Positions 44,151 to 54,987 of a stretch of 64,000 bases of DNA are shown here, piece by piece. The position numbers and the translations under genes were made by a program. Below the pieces are notes generated by a model. The model ran no database searches. It had not been told where the DNA came from and worked only from the letters and a program-made list of their open reading frames with translations. Origin of the DNA: Selaginella moellendorffii (taxonomy: Eukaryota > Streptophyta > Lycopodiopsida > Selaginellales > Selaginellaceae); the NCBI RefSeq assembly GCF_000143415.4, contig NW_003314273.1, forward strand, positions 1,846,760 through 1,910,759, written 5' to 3'. How positions within the stretch are numbered: the stretch's first letter is position 1; each line of letters begins with the position of its first letter.

Positions 44151-44765
44151 GTTCTCTCGAGATTCTACTCACTGTCACAGTTCGCATGAAACCACCACTG
44201 GCGCTATCACGAGCCATGGCGAGACAGGGCTTTAACGACGAGGTCCTGCCAGAAAAGATCACCCATTAACGGAGGAAAGTGGAGAGAAATTTGGATCACA
44301 TACTTGTGTTTCTTGTTTGCTCATTCCTGGCCTCCACGCTTGATCTAGAAAGCCAAATATGTCGATCCATAGGAGGGAAGTAAAGCTTAAATCTACACCA
44401 CTAGCCGCGATCTTGGATGTCCAATCGTGAAAGGCACGCGGAGTGAAGTTCCACCGATTGGCACACCGAAGATGCTACGTTTCTCGTGCTTGTCCCAACC
44501 TCGGACGATCATTCCAGCCTCGAGAAAGGAGCAAAAGCAATACAGACTGTTTATATACATCAATCAAAGCTGCTGCTAAACAAAACCTTGTTCGAGTAGG
44601 CAATATCTCTAACCAGCTTCGCCAATTCCAGCCTTGACAATTGCTTGTTTCACCCATAAGGACGAAGAAATCACGAGAACAATCCAGATCGGCAAATGTA
44701 GACATGAGATTTTATCAGAAGCTTGCGATCCTGTACCTACACGCGACCCAAAGGAAAAGATGTAC
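44150..44765 (-). pseudogene. Proteasome subunit beta-6 (PBA1-type) gene fragment, copy C
   Basis: Keeps the ARDSASGGFMRTVTVS piece (near 44,220-44,170), the rearranged GGWDK exon region (about 44,520-44,440) and the SQASDKI/HVYICRSG exon (44,730-44,690). An insertion of about 60 bases (44,370-44,430) splits the GGT...FLDQ exon. Pseudogene. Confidence 0.7.
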
Positions 44766-44839
44766 ACTTTCAGGATCTTACAATCTGAAGCAATTGCTAA
44801 TCAAGTTGGCACAGCCTTTTCCGCAACAAGAATGCTTGC

Positions 44840-45350
44840 GCAGTCCGATGAGCTCAAACAACCTTTGCGAGCCGGCGAGCAGCGCCATCCGGGACGTAAG
44901 GCATGGTTTCCAGGAGCTCTCTCGGCTGGCTCAATCTCCACAGATCCAGCATCGAGCAGTAGTGTCTGGGCTGAGACTTGAATCCACAGTCGTTGCTCAT
45001 CGAAACGAGAACTCGCGTCCCTTGCCTGCGTGGCTGCAAGCAACCAAAGCACTCACATACGCAACTTGGTCGGGGATCATCTCACGAAAGTGGTCAATCG
45101 CTTGCGTCGGAATGGCTACACGCGGAGATCACCGACTTCCACGACACAACGTTCGATCCAGGATGGAGTTCCAGGAGACGATGTTCCTCTCGGGCATGAG
45201 AGCGAGGATCTCCCAGATGCCCTTGTTGGGCATTCCCGCAAGGAGTGAGTTCAGCTCCATAGCTCGCACTCGGGCTCTTGACGCCGTGTTCCAGGTCACA
45301 AAGCTGGCGCGCGACAACGAGGCCCAAGATGCTGCCAAGAGCCCGAGGTC
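44840..45350 (-). pseudogene. PPR gene fragment
   Basis: Pieces MPNKGIWEILALMPERNIVS and SMSNDCGFKSQPRHYCSMLD on the minus strand, separated by stops. Flanked by the foldback at 45,340-45,408. Confidence 0.7.
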
Positions 45351-45409
45351 TCCTCCGTAAGCTGCTTCTTAGTTTTTAGTTTTAAGAAAAATGGAGGCCT
45401 CGGGCTCTT

Positions 45410-45540
45410 GGCTGTGGGGGATCAGCCCAAGAGACCAAAGCCTCATTCACCACACTACACCTGCCGCGTATAACACGAGGTGGCGGCTCGATCTACCGTT
45501 GTCTTGGATCAACGGTAACCATTCTCTTGTGCATAAAATT
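45410..45540. other. Short unassigned segment
   Basis: Shared with 32,240-32,370 and, inverted, 50,100-50,240 (GATCAGCCCAAGAGACCAAAG, then the GTATAACACGAGGTGGC block). No gene. Confidence 0.4.
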
Positions 45541-45880
45541 TTAGGAGGTAAATAACGTTCAACAGTCGTATCTCAAGTTCATGTCCTTCGCCTACAGATG
45601 AATGCTTACTTGAACAATGCCGAAGAAGTACGATTGAAAACTGTAATGAACAAAGGAGACCTTCAGGTAGGCAGCTCACGTTTGTCCTGACAGCACATTT
45701 TAAAACTCAAAGCAATAGCTGCAAGCAAAAGTTGCACAAGCTGCTGCTCTGTCTGCAATTTCGTCTGGAACTGGATCCGTCGCTGACATCTCTGCTGCTG
45801 CTGCGCTGCCGTTGCGAGCTCCAAAATGTTTGTGCATTTCCACGAAGCAACTCTTGTTTGTTCCTCACGCCAGTGCACTA
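45541..45880 (+). pseudogene. BRF1 3'-exon fragment
   Basis: Includes the acidic-exon tail and intron (TAGGAGGTAAATAACGTTCAAC), the MNAYLNN-type exon and the Ala/Ser exon. It has a deletion in the WTEMNK region. The array fragments that keep most of this stretch are here, at 5,990 and at 23,370. Confidence 0.8.
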
Positions 45881-45899
45881 GGAAGTATATATTTTGTTG

Positions 45900-46125
45900 A
45901 AATAAAGCTTGCAATACAGAGCAAATTCAAAACCAGAGCAAACAACACAGCCCGCAACTGCCAGCTACTCCTGCTAGCTCACGAGGAATCGGCCAACCCC
46001 ATGCATCAAAACATCACTCACTACAGCTGCATCATCGATCTCCTCAGCTGCACCGCACTCCCTTGTGGCCAAGGAGCTCAAGAAGGGAAACAATGCAAGC
46101 AAATTGTTTGTACCAAAATGTAAAC
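45900..46125 (+). pseudogene. PPR-like fragment (HYSCII type)
   Basis: MHQNITHYSCIIDLLSC. From about here the sequence is identical to the inverted arm on the other side of the assembly gap. Confidence 0.35.
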
Positions 46126-46322
46126 TAAGTTTTTCAAATCAAGATATTTACAAGATTCAATCGAATGACCCAAAGCAAAACTCTATAGGCCATTGCAAGC
46201 GTGCCACCTTTCAGATATACGTGCCAAACTGAGCTTGGTCCTACTGATCGGCGTGAGGCCTCCGGAAAAGAATGAGTTTGTAAAAGTCCACCACCGTGAT
46301 CGTGATGGAAGAAAGACGGGCT

Positions 46323-47569
46323 CTACTGCTTGGTGTCCTTAAACCACCAGCTTGCTGGAACTCCAAGCTCTGCCTTGAGATAGTCCGATCTCTTGTTCAC
46401 CAGTGCGATATCCCGGGTGCCCGAGACACTGAAGGGCTTGCTCGGCCCTTGGTAGCCATCAACCAGGTGAAGCAAGGCCTCCAAGTTGTGCAGATCGGTC
46501 AAGCCACCGTCTTCCCTCAGAAACGGAGAGATGTTGCTGCTGAGCTCAAACTCGGTGCCAACATGGGTGTAGGCCCATGGGAACCTGTGGAAGATGAGCG
46601 AGACAATATCACAGCTGTCCTCGTTGACAATCACCCCTGGAACTTTGGGCACCAGGTCTGCGGCATTGCGTGTCTGGAGGACTTTGAGCCCGAGCTCGAG
46701 GCACCTGTTCTTGAAACCCCGGTTCCCAACTCGGGGTGCCGAGAATGTGAAGACGGACACCGGGGTATTGCTCCCGGGCAGCCCAAGCTCTGTCACGTCG
46801 TAGGCGCTGAGGAGTGCAAGCGCGCCACCCAGGCTGTGGCCCGTGAACGTGATACTCAGCTGCTCGCCCTGGTAGAGCCCGACCAATCGCTTGATCTCCG
46901 AGTGGAGCTGCTGCCTCGTGCTCATCCCGGCCTGATCGCCGGGGACTGGAGACGTGTAGATGCTGAGAAATCCCGTCTCCACTTTCACGCCTTTGGTGTT
47001 GTGATCCGTGGGGTCGAGCCCGGTGGGGCGGAGGAGATCCTTGAGGTTCTCGATCCACTCGAGCTGCGTCACCGTCCCGCGCCAGGCCACCACAATGTCG
47101 CGGCGTCCCAACCGTCGGATGGTCTCGTCCGACGTGGCAACCGCCACGAAGCCCATCCAGTTGGTGTCCGACGTCCACGAGTCGTCGCCGGGTTGGGCGT
47201 TGGAATTGGAGCGCTTGAAGAAGCTGGGCAAGCCCAGCTGCGATGTTGCGTAGAGATAGGCCGTGATTTCGTATCCCGTGCTTGGGAGTCCCACGGATTG
47301 GAGGAGCTCCTCCTTGGAGAACTTCGTGTCTCCACAGAATTCCGAGCCCTCGCTGTATTCGAAGCCGTCGTAGCAAGCCTGCGCGAATTCGCCGTATCGG
47401 ATGATCTCCCGCCGGAGCCGCTCGTCGATGGAGGCGTTGGCGGGCGGGAGGAGCGGACTCCAGTGGCATGCATCGCGCCAGCCTGAGCTCAGCGCCAACT
47501 GCGTCTCCTCGAGCTCGACAACGCGCGCGCCATGACCATCTCCTTCAGATCTCTCCAACGTTCTTCTCT
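46323..47569 (-). CDS. Class-3 lipase copy L7, 5' end lost in assembly gap
   Basis: Reading is open from the stop (46,323) to the gap edge, covering all but about the first 27 residues. The triad residues are present. Residues SDETIRR, GMSTRQQ, LSITFTGHS, DIVSLIF, SSNISPF and GVPASWW are identical to L8, and I found no base difference between the two over the segments I compared. The frame cannot be followed through the Ns. Whether it is a separate gene or a duplicate of L8 created in assembly is open. Confidence 0.8.
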
Positions 47570-47669
47570 NNNNNNNNNNNNNNNNNNNNNNNNNNNNNNN
47601 NNNNNNNNNNNNNNNNNNNNNNNNNNNNNNNNNNNNNNNNNNNNNNNNNNNNNNNNNNNNNNNNNNNNN
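47570..47669. other. Assembly gap of 100 Ns
   Basis: Exactly 100 N bases, a conventional placeholder of unknown true length, placed at the centre of the L7/L8 inverted repeat. Confidence 1.
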
Positions 47670-47856
47670 CACTGGACGGATGAGAGGTGAAAGTTCAATG
47701 AAAGTCTGCTGGTCAAGACGCGATACCTCCTTGCGTATAGTTTGGTGGCTTGAACTTTGACTGTTATGCTTCCCATTCGAGAAGAAATTGAAGAGATCAA
47801 CGCGAGAATTTCGTATATGCTTTTGACCCGGTGGCAAACTTTGAAAGCGATACTTC
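47670..47856. repeat. Lipase L8 upstream module (partial)
   Basis: Reverse complement of the module upstream of the other lipases, starting at the CACTGGACGGATGAGAGG block and cut by the gap. Confidence 0.6.
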
Positions 47857-47863
47857 TATAAAT
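47857..47863 (+). promoter_or_regulatory. TATA box of lipase L8
   Basis: TATAAAT, 183 bp upstream of the L8 ATG, in the same context as the other copies. Confidence 0.6.
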
Positions 47864-48039
47864 CCTCTGCCAATCTCAGCATTCCACCAGCAATTTACAC
47901 CGAGGGAGAGCCAAGAAAAGGAGAAGTTTTTTACGAAGCGATCATCTGATTCATTGCAACCATACTAGCCAAGGAGGAGCTGATCGATCGATAGGCGTAT
48001 CAACAATTGTCCAAGCCCATCAGAGCGAGCATCGAGATC

Positions 48040-49365
48040 ATGGAACGAGTTTCATTGTCACTGTCATTCAAGCGAAGGACGTTGGAGAGAGAAGGAGATT
48101 CATTGTCATTCTCATTTAAGAGAAGAACGTTGGAGAGATCTGAAGGAGATGGTCATGGCGCGCGCGTTGTCGAGCTCGAGGAGACGCAGTTGGCGCTGAG
48201 CTCAGGCTGGCGCGATGCATGCCACTGGAGTCCGCTCCTCCCGCCCGCCAACGCCTCCATCGACGAGCGGCTCCGGCGGGAGATCATCCGATACGGCGAA
48301 TTCGCGCAGGCTTGCTACGACGGCTTCGAATACAGCGAGGGCTCGGAATTCTGTGGAGACACGAAGTTCTCCAAGGAGGAGCTCCTCCAATCCGTGGGAC
48401 TCCCAAGCACGGGATACGAAATCACGGCCTATCTCTACGCAACATCGCAGCTGGGCTTGCCCAGCTTCTTCAAGCGCTCCAATTCCAACGCCCAACCCGG
48501 CGACGACTCGTGGACGTCGGACACCAACTGGATGGGCTTCGTGGCGGTTGCCACGTCGGACGAGACCATCCGACGGTTGGGACGCCGCGACATTGTGGTG
48601 GCCTGGCGCGGGACGGTGACGCAGCTCGAGTGGATCGAGAACCTCAAGGATCTCCTCCGCCCCACCGGGCTCGACCCCACGGATCACAACACCAAAGGCG
48701 TGAAAGTGGAGACGGGATTTCTCAGCATCTACACGTCTCCAGTCCCCGGCGATCAGGCCGGGATGAGCACGAGGCAGCAGCTCCACTCGGAGATCAAGCG
48801 ATTGGTCGGGCTCTACCAGGGCGAGCAGCTGAGTATCACGTTCACGGGCCACAGCCTGGGTGGCGCGCTTGCACTCCTCAGCGCCTACGACGTGACAGAG
48901 CTTGGGCTGCCCGGGAGCAATACCCCGGTGTCCGTCTTCACATTCTCGGCACCCCGAGTTGGGAACCGGGGTTTCAAGAACAGGTGCCTCGAGCTCGGGC
49001 TCAAAGTCCTCCAGACACGCAATGCCGCAGACCTGGTGCCCAAAGTTCCAGGGGTGATTGTCAACGAGGACAGCTGTGATATTGTCTCGCTCATCTTCCA
49101 CAGGTTCCCATGGGCCTACACCCATGTTGGCACCGAGTTTGAGCTCAGCAGCAACATCTCTCCGTTTCTGAGGGAAGACGGTGGCTTGACCGATCTGCAC
49201 AACTTGGAGGCCTTGCTTCACCTGGTTGATGGCTACCAAGGGCCGAGCAAGCCCTTCAGTGTCTCGGGCACCCGGGATATCGCACTGGTGAACAAGAGAT
49301 CGGACTATCTCAAGGCAGAGCTTGGAGTTCCAGCAAGCTGGTGGTTTAAGGACACCAAGCAGTAG
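48040..49365 (+). CDS. Class-3 lipase / phospholipase A1-II-like protein, copy L8
   Basis: Complete 441-residue copy on the plus strand, ATG at 48,040 and TAG stop. It has GHSLG (Ser272), the RNAADLVP Asp331 and the DLHNLE His387. The N-terminal 16-residue tandem repeat is intact (RRTLE in both arms). It diverges from L7 across the gap and has the same substitutions as L7. Its own TATA box and leader are present, so it can stand as an expressed gene. Confidence 0.92.
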   Translation: MERVSLSLSFKRRTLEREGDSLSFSFKRRTLERSEGDGHGARVVELEETQLALSSGWRDACHWSPLLPPANASIDERLRREIIRYGEFAQACYDGFEYSEGSEFCGDTKFSKEELLQSVGLPSTGYEITAYLYATSQLGLPSFFKRSNSNAQPGDDSWTSDTNWMGFVAVATSDETIRRLGRRDIVVAWRGTVTQLEWIENLKDLLRPTGLDPTDHNTKGVKVETGFLSIYTSPVPGDQAGMSTRQQLHSEIKRLVGLYQGEQLSITFTGHSLGGALALLSAYDVTELGLPGSNTPVSVFTFSAPRVGNRGFKNRCLELGLKVLQTRNAADLVPKVPGVIVNEDSCDIVSLIFHRFPWAYTHVGTEFELSSNISPFLREDGGLTDLHNLEALLHLVDGYQGPSKPFSVSGTRDIALVNKRSDYLKAELGVPASWWFKDTKQ

Positions 49366-49559
49366 AGCCCGTCTTTCTTCCATCACGATCACGGTGGTGG
49401 ACTTTTACAAACTCATTCTTTTCCGGAGGCCTCACGCCGATCAGTAGGACCAAGCTCAGTTTGGCACGTATATCTGAAAGGTGGCACGCTTGCAATGGCC
49501 TATAGAGTTTTGCTTTGGGTCATTCGATTGAATCTTGTAAATATCTTGATTTGAAAAAC

Positions 49560-49780
49560 TTAGTTTACATTTTGGTACAAACAATTTGCTTGCATTGTTT
49601 CCCTTCTTGAGCTCCTTGGCCACAAGGGAGTGCGGTGCAGCTGAGGAGATCGATGATGCAGCTGTAGTGAGTGATGTTTTGATGCATGGGGTTGGCCGAT
49701 TCCTCGTGAGCTAGCAGGAGTAGCTGGCAGTTGCGGGCTGTGTTGTTTGCTCTGATTTTGAATTTGCTCTGTATTGCAAG
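49560..49780 (-). pseudogene. PPR-like fragment (HYSCII type), inverted
   Basis: Reverse complement of 45,900-46,125; identity to that arm is complete up to about 49,745 and then drops. Confidence 0.35.
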
Positions 49781-49789
49781 CTTTATTTC

Positions 49790-50090
49790 AACAATATATA
49801 TACTCCCTAGTGCACTGGCGTGAGGAACAAACAAGAGTTGCTTCATGGAAATGCACAAACCTTTTGGAGCTTTCGATGGCAGCGGCAGCAGCAGCAGAGA
49901 TGTCAGCGGCAGATCCAGTTCCAGACGAAACTGTAGACAGAGCAGCAGCTTGTGCAGCTTTTGCTTGCAGCTATTGCTTTGAGTTTTAAAATGTGCTGGC
50001 AGGACAAACGTCCTTTGTTCATTTCCGTCCAGAAGACAGTTTTCAATCGTACTTCTTTGGCATTGTTCAAGTAAGCAGCCAAAGGACTTG
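49790..50090 (-). pseudogene. BRF1 3'-exon fragment, inverted
   Basis: Ala/Ser exon (AALSAISS-type wording on the minus strand) and the WTEMNK exon, in reverse orientation because the whole L8 unit is inverted. It differs from the 45,541-45,880 fragment at several bases although the adjoining lipase arms are identical. Confidence 0.75.
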
Positions 50091-50246
50091 AACTTGAGAT
50101 ACGGCTGTTGAACCCTAAAATTTGATGTGGGTACCGTTGATCCAAGCCACGATGGATCGAGCAGCCACCTCGTGTTATACGTGGCGGGGCGAATGTAGTG
50201 TAGGATTCCCTCTGGTGCATGAGGTCTCTTGGGCTGATCTCCCACA

Positions 50247-50490
50247 GCCAAGAGCCCGAGGCCTCCATTTTCTTAAAACTAAAAACTAAGAAGCAGCTTT
50301 TGGAGGAGACCTCTTGGCAGCATCTTGGGCCTCGTTGTCGCGCGCCAGAGACGCGATATCTTTGTGACATGGAACACGGGCGTCAAGAGCCCGGGTGCGA
50401 GCTATGGAGCTGAACTCGCTCCTTGCGGGAATGCCCAACAAGGTCTCATGCCCGAATTCCCGAATGGAATGGATGTCGGTGATCTCCTTC
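50247..50490 (+). pseudogene. PPR gene fragment with foldback, inverted and truncated
   Basis: Inverted copy of the foldback and the MPNK...region (GCTCCTTGCGGGAATGCCCAAC). Shorter than the others, ending near 50,490 in sequence shared with the 'U'/PBA1 junction (TCTTTCTCCTGGTGAGCG). Confidence 0.6.
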
Positions 50491-50549
50491 GTTGCTTGTT
50501 CTTTCCATTTCTATATCTTTCTCCTGGTGAGCGAAAGGTTGATGGTTCA

Positions 50550-51600
50550 AGACTAACACGAAATGTGTGTTAGTCTTGTAACTTATTTCTCAACATCAGC
50601 CTACAAATAGTGCTCAAGAGTCCGTATATACCACATCCCAAGCCAGAGGGAAAGCCTTAAAAAAGTGGACATGTAATACTGTTTAAATTCTGTATTGTTT
50701 CCATGACATTTTGTGCGTCCCCTCCCACACAGAATGAGCTTTAAGACCATGATGATAAAAGTTATAGTCACAATCCTAATCCCACTTTTGAATGAAGACT
50801 TACAAACACTAATAACGGGCTTTAGACACTGATGAGCATTACCTTTTCTAGCTATAGAGAAGAAAGCTATTCACCCTGAGCCTCAAAGTAAAGGAAAGAG
50901 AGATCCTCTACCTCATTCTAAAATGAAGCAAGGTGGAAATCATTGAAAAGGACAAGAAACTTGAAACAATTACTGTATTACAATTTTAGTAACTCCTTAT
51001 TTTTAGGTGTGTTTGAATGTCATTCCTGTTTAGTATTATTGAATAATCCATTTGATCAATAATTATAAACATGTTTATCATTTATAAATCAAAATTAATC
51101 TTATTGCATATCAAATTAGGTGGTAAAATAAATATTAATTTGCTGCACATTAATTAATCAAATGAAAATTTATGTCATAAACATGTTTATAATTTATAAA
51201 CACAAGATTAATCTTATTGAATATTAACCATTAAATGGCACCCAGAGGGTGACCCAGCCATGCACGTACGGAATAAACTAGAATATAACTAATTCGTGTT
51301 TAGTAAAGTTTATAAATTATAAACATGTTTTAAATTTATAAATACAATATTAATCTAAATAAATAACAACCTAGATGGTAAAATATCCTAGAATATCTAA
51401 GCATATTCTAGGTATATCCACTACCACTTTGCAAAAGAGGAAAGTTATAAATTATAAACATGTTTGGAAATTATAAATACAAGATTAATCTTGATGAATA
51501 TTAGAACTAAATATATTTCACTTTTTCTTAGGCAAAGCTTAAATTATTATTAATACAATATTAATCTATTTAAATATTAAATTTAATTAGTATATCTAAT
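50550..51600. repeat. AT-rich spacer, inverted copy D
   Basis: Reverse complement of spacer sequence. It begins ACGAAATGTGTGTTAGTCTTG, the complement of the GTTACAAGACTCACACATTTTG side of copy E. It forms the left arm of an inverted repeat of about 1 kb with 51,770-52,780. No gene supported. Confidence 0.7.
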
Positions 51601-51769
51601 TATTAGAGGATCAGGTTATGAGACTTCTTGGGATGCAGGGGCAAGAGAAGGGGTGGGGGGGAGCTAGGGCTGGTGGAGGATTGGCTTGGGAACAGCACGA
51701 TGAGCAAAGGCAATCAAGATCTGAGCACAGTGAGGTGTGCCTCTATGCCCATTTAAAACTGGTTTGCTT
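51601..51769. other. Centre of the spacer inverted repeat
   Basis: Short GC-richer segment resembling the end of the lipase upstream module (GGTGGAGGATTGGCTTGGGAA, ATCAAGATCTGAGCACAGTGAGG). No lipase follows. Confidence 0.5.
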
Positions 51770-53830
51770 TAAATATAATTAGATATACTTATTAATATTA
51801 ATATTTAATTAGATTAATCTTGTATTTATAATAATCTATGGTTTTCTTAAGAAAAAGAGAAACATATTTAGTTCTACCAAATAATTTTTATTCATTTTGA
51901 TTAATCTTGTATTTTTATAATTTCCAAACATGTTTATAATTTATAACTTTCCTAAACACTTTCTTATTTTTTGTTTGCTTAAGCAAACATGTAGTGGATA
52001 TACCTAGAATATGCTTATATATTCTTGTTATTTATATAGATTAATATTTTATTATAATTTATAAACATGTTTATAATTTATAAACTTTCCTAAAAATTCT
52101 AGTTTATTCTACCATTTAATGGTTAATATTCAATAAGATCAATCTTGTGTTTATAAATTATAAAATTTCATTTGATTAATTGGAACTGTTAAGTAAACCT
52201 GCAATGTGCAGTAGTATTTATTTTACCATCTAATTTGATATGCAATAAGAATAATTTTGATTTATAAATGATAAACAAGTTTATAATTATTGCTAAACAG
52301 GAATGACATTCAAACACCAATCTGCCACTCACCTAAAAATAAGGAGTTAGGAAATTGTAATACAGTGATTGTTTCAAGTTTCTTGTCTTTTTCAATGATC
52401 TCCACCTTGCTTCCTCTTTTTCCTTCAAGAGGGCTATCTCTCTGTCCTTCACTTTGAAGCTATCTGTGTGAATAGCTTTCTTCTCTATAGCTAGAAAAGG
52501 TAATGAAGATCAAGCTCATAAAGCCCAGACACTGTTATTAGTGTTTGTAAGTCTTCATTCAAAAGTGGGATTAGGATTGTGACTATGACTTTTATCATCA
52601 TGGTCCTAAAGCTCATTCTATGTGAATTTAGACAGTATTAAATGTCCAAACTTTTTGAAGGCTTTCCTTCTGGCTTGGGATGTGAAGGTGGTTATGTTAT
52701 ATATGGACTCTTGAGCACTATTTGTAGGCTAATGTTAAGAAATAAGTTACAAGACTCACACATTTTGTCTTTGCAGTGCTCATTTTAGTTTGGTTCTGAT
52801 TGATTGATCACACCAATGAGTTTTTTTTTAAAAATATTTATTTATCAGTTTATGATGGTAGAAACCAAAATGGAAGTAATTCTTATCACTACTTGCATTC
52901 CAGACTTTGCAACCTAAATCTTTTAGAACAAACTTTTAGGCTAGTACATGCAAGAGTAGAAGAGAAATCAGCTCTTCAAACCACTTGAATCTTAGTCTTC
53001 CACTAGATTGGGCATTTAAGATTCTCCTGGATATAAGATTGTAAAGAAAAATGTGGAATAAACTGATCTTGACTAGGAACTCTTTGTTCGAATTTTAAAG
53101 CATAATAATCTATTGCTCAAAGGACAGATATGAGTTTTTGAACAAAATTTACAAAGAAACATATAAATGCAACCTTTGTGAATTTTTTTAAAGATTTAGT
53201 TTCAAACTCATGTTATTGATATGTGCATTTTGATTTAAACATTTCTCTTCAATGCTTTGGGAAGAACTTAGATGCTTCCTAGCAGCAGCTAGTAGCTCAT
53301 ACAGTGCTTTGCCTAATGCATTGTTCGAAAAAATGAAAATACCTCTAATGGACTTTTGTACTGTTGTAAATTCCAATCTAAGCTGTGTTTTTTTTACAAA
53401 ATCCCATCCCAACAGTGTTTCTCTTTGACACCTTTGTGTGAGCGCATTTGCCACAGCACCAACAATCGTATGCTCCGTGCATGTTAGCTTTCAGGTAAAG
53501 TCTAAAGCAGAAGGATGACTATAGACGTGAGAAACCTACTTGATCAAGTGTTCTCTTGCACTGAAGTAGTAAGCTCCTCATTATCACTATAGGAATTTTT
53601 TTCAATGATGCTTAACGGGACCTATAATTGAGCATCTATGGTTGGAATAAGTGGATTATGAACTCGACAAGTCATCTATCGCCACAAACGGTGCATGAAG
53701 GTCGCTAGAAACCAGTGGCTATTCAATTTTAAAATGGATCTGGGATTTCGTGGATGTTGTTTTGATTCTTTTGATACCAACAAGCGGCAAGCTACTTCAC
53801 ACAAGCAGAAACAACACTGCATCGCCCGCT
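51770..53830. repeat. Long AT-rich spacer, copy E
   Basis: Most diverged spacer. It has several TTTATAATTTATAAAC palindromes and GTTTGCTTAAGCAAAC near 51,975. A minus-strand stretch at 53,188-53,454 reads coding-like (ALTQRCQRETLLGWDFVKK and ALYELLAAARKHLSSSQSIE) without stops for 88 codons. Related but broken sequence lies in the other spacers, so a decayed gene may be buried here. Family not recognised. Confidence 0.6.
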
Positions 53831-53839
53831 AGACACCGG

Positions 53840-54710
53840 TGAGCCAGGAGCTTGGCCATGGAAGATGTTTCTGTCATCTTATTGTGCTTGAGGAAGCGGG
53901 CCTTGAACTCATCATCATCAATGGGCGTTGCAGCCAGGCTTGCTGCAACCTGTTTGGTGACATCCCGCGCTTGAGCAGGAAGCCCCGCCCCAATCTCGAC
54001 ATCCTTGCCATGTACCAGCCGCGTCTCCCTGGCTCAAAATCCATTGGCGTCACGTAGTACACCGTCGACCCCGGGTCGCCGAGCATGCCCAAGTAGTTGC
54101 TCGCTTCAAGCTGCATCTGGAGGGCGTAGAAGGGGGAGGGAGGCTTGCCCTGCAGCTGCCGCCCAGGTCGAGCGGAACCCATACGAATTGCCTTGCCTAT
54201 AAACCATGCATGAGCAACAAAAGTTTTCATAAAAAATTAAATCAATAAAAAATAAATAATCAGAATGCTGAAGAGAGGTTCGACAGGAAGCTGTGAATAG
54301 CTGAGCCACAGCCGCGCGTCTAACACGGCCATGTAGACGTTCTCCAAGTGTGTAAGGTAAGGGCACACAGTAATAAGAGGAGCAAGCCTTCCGCCGTCAC
54401 CCAGCTCTAGCATTTACAGTCCCTGTTGTTTCATCTCTTTTTGTCAGTATTTTCATCTGGCTGCGAGGGAAACTTGCGAGGGATTTGGCGATTTGGCGCT
54501 TGAATTTGGGAGGGGTTACCTTCATACTGAAAAGTTTTTCTTCCAATAATCTGGAAGAGAAGAGCCACGTCGATCTGATTGGAACTTCATGCGGAATCCA
54601 ATGTGTGAGCAGCAGCAGCACTTGATGAGAGCTTCCACACTGTTTCCATTTCCACACTGTGAAACTTTGCATAAAAGTGATACGAGGAGATTCTCTGGGT
54701 GGCATCGAAG
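53840..54710 (-). pseudogene. Fragment of unrecognised gene 'U', copy D
   Basis: Contains the GDPGSTVYYVTPMDFEPGRR piece (near 54,100-54,040) followed by a LLKRGMSPNRLQQAW version of the segment seen elsewhere as LSPKQVAARLAA, i.e. a one-base frameshift. A short TPPKFKRQIAKS piece lies near 54,520. Large parts present in copy A are missing. Confidence 0.5.
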
Positions 54711-54985
54711 CTCTCACCTTGCCCAGAGCTGGGAGCCATCAAACCAACGGCATTGCTCTTAGCACATCGCACCGCAGGACGTGGAAGAAACTAAGATCCA
54801 GCGGCCTCGGCCTCGCCATTAGACGAGCCGATTCGCGAGGACCAATGTGGCCGCCAGGAAGATTTTTGGCTTTATGGGGGTAGCCAAGTTAATCTGAACC
54901 GTTCAATTTAAACCTAAGTCCCTTGGAGAAAGATACTCGTGCATCAAATTTTGGTGATCGATCCATAAAATTAACTTTATAATCG
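54711..54985. other. Edge of the repeat region
   Basis: Pieces of the 'U'/PBA1 junction in mixed orientation (the CAGAGCTGGGAGCCATCAAAC block is inverted relative to 18,090), then unique sequence leading to the BRF1 stop. No gene supported. Confidence 0.5.
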
Positions 54986-54987
54986 TT

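Noticed and set aside
46323-47837. A 504-codon lipase frame running through the assembly gap
   Set aside because: The N run is read as unknown residues. Beyond the gap the sequence is the promoter of the oppositely oriented L8, so the extension is an artefact.
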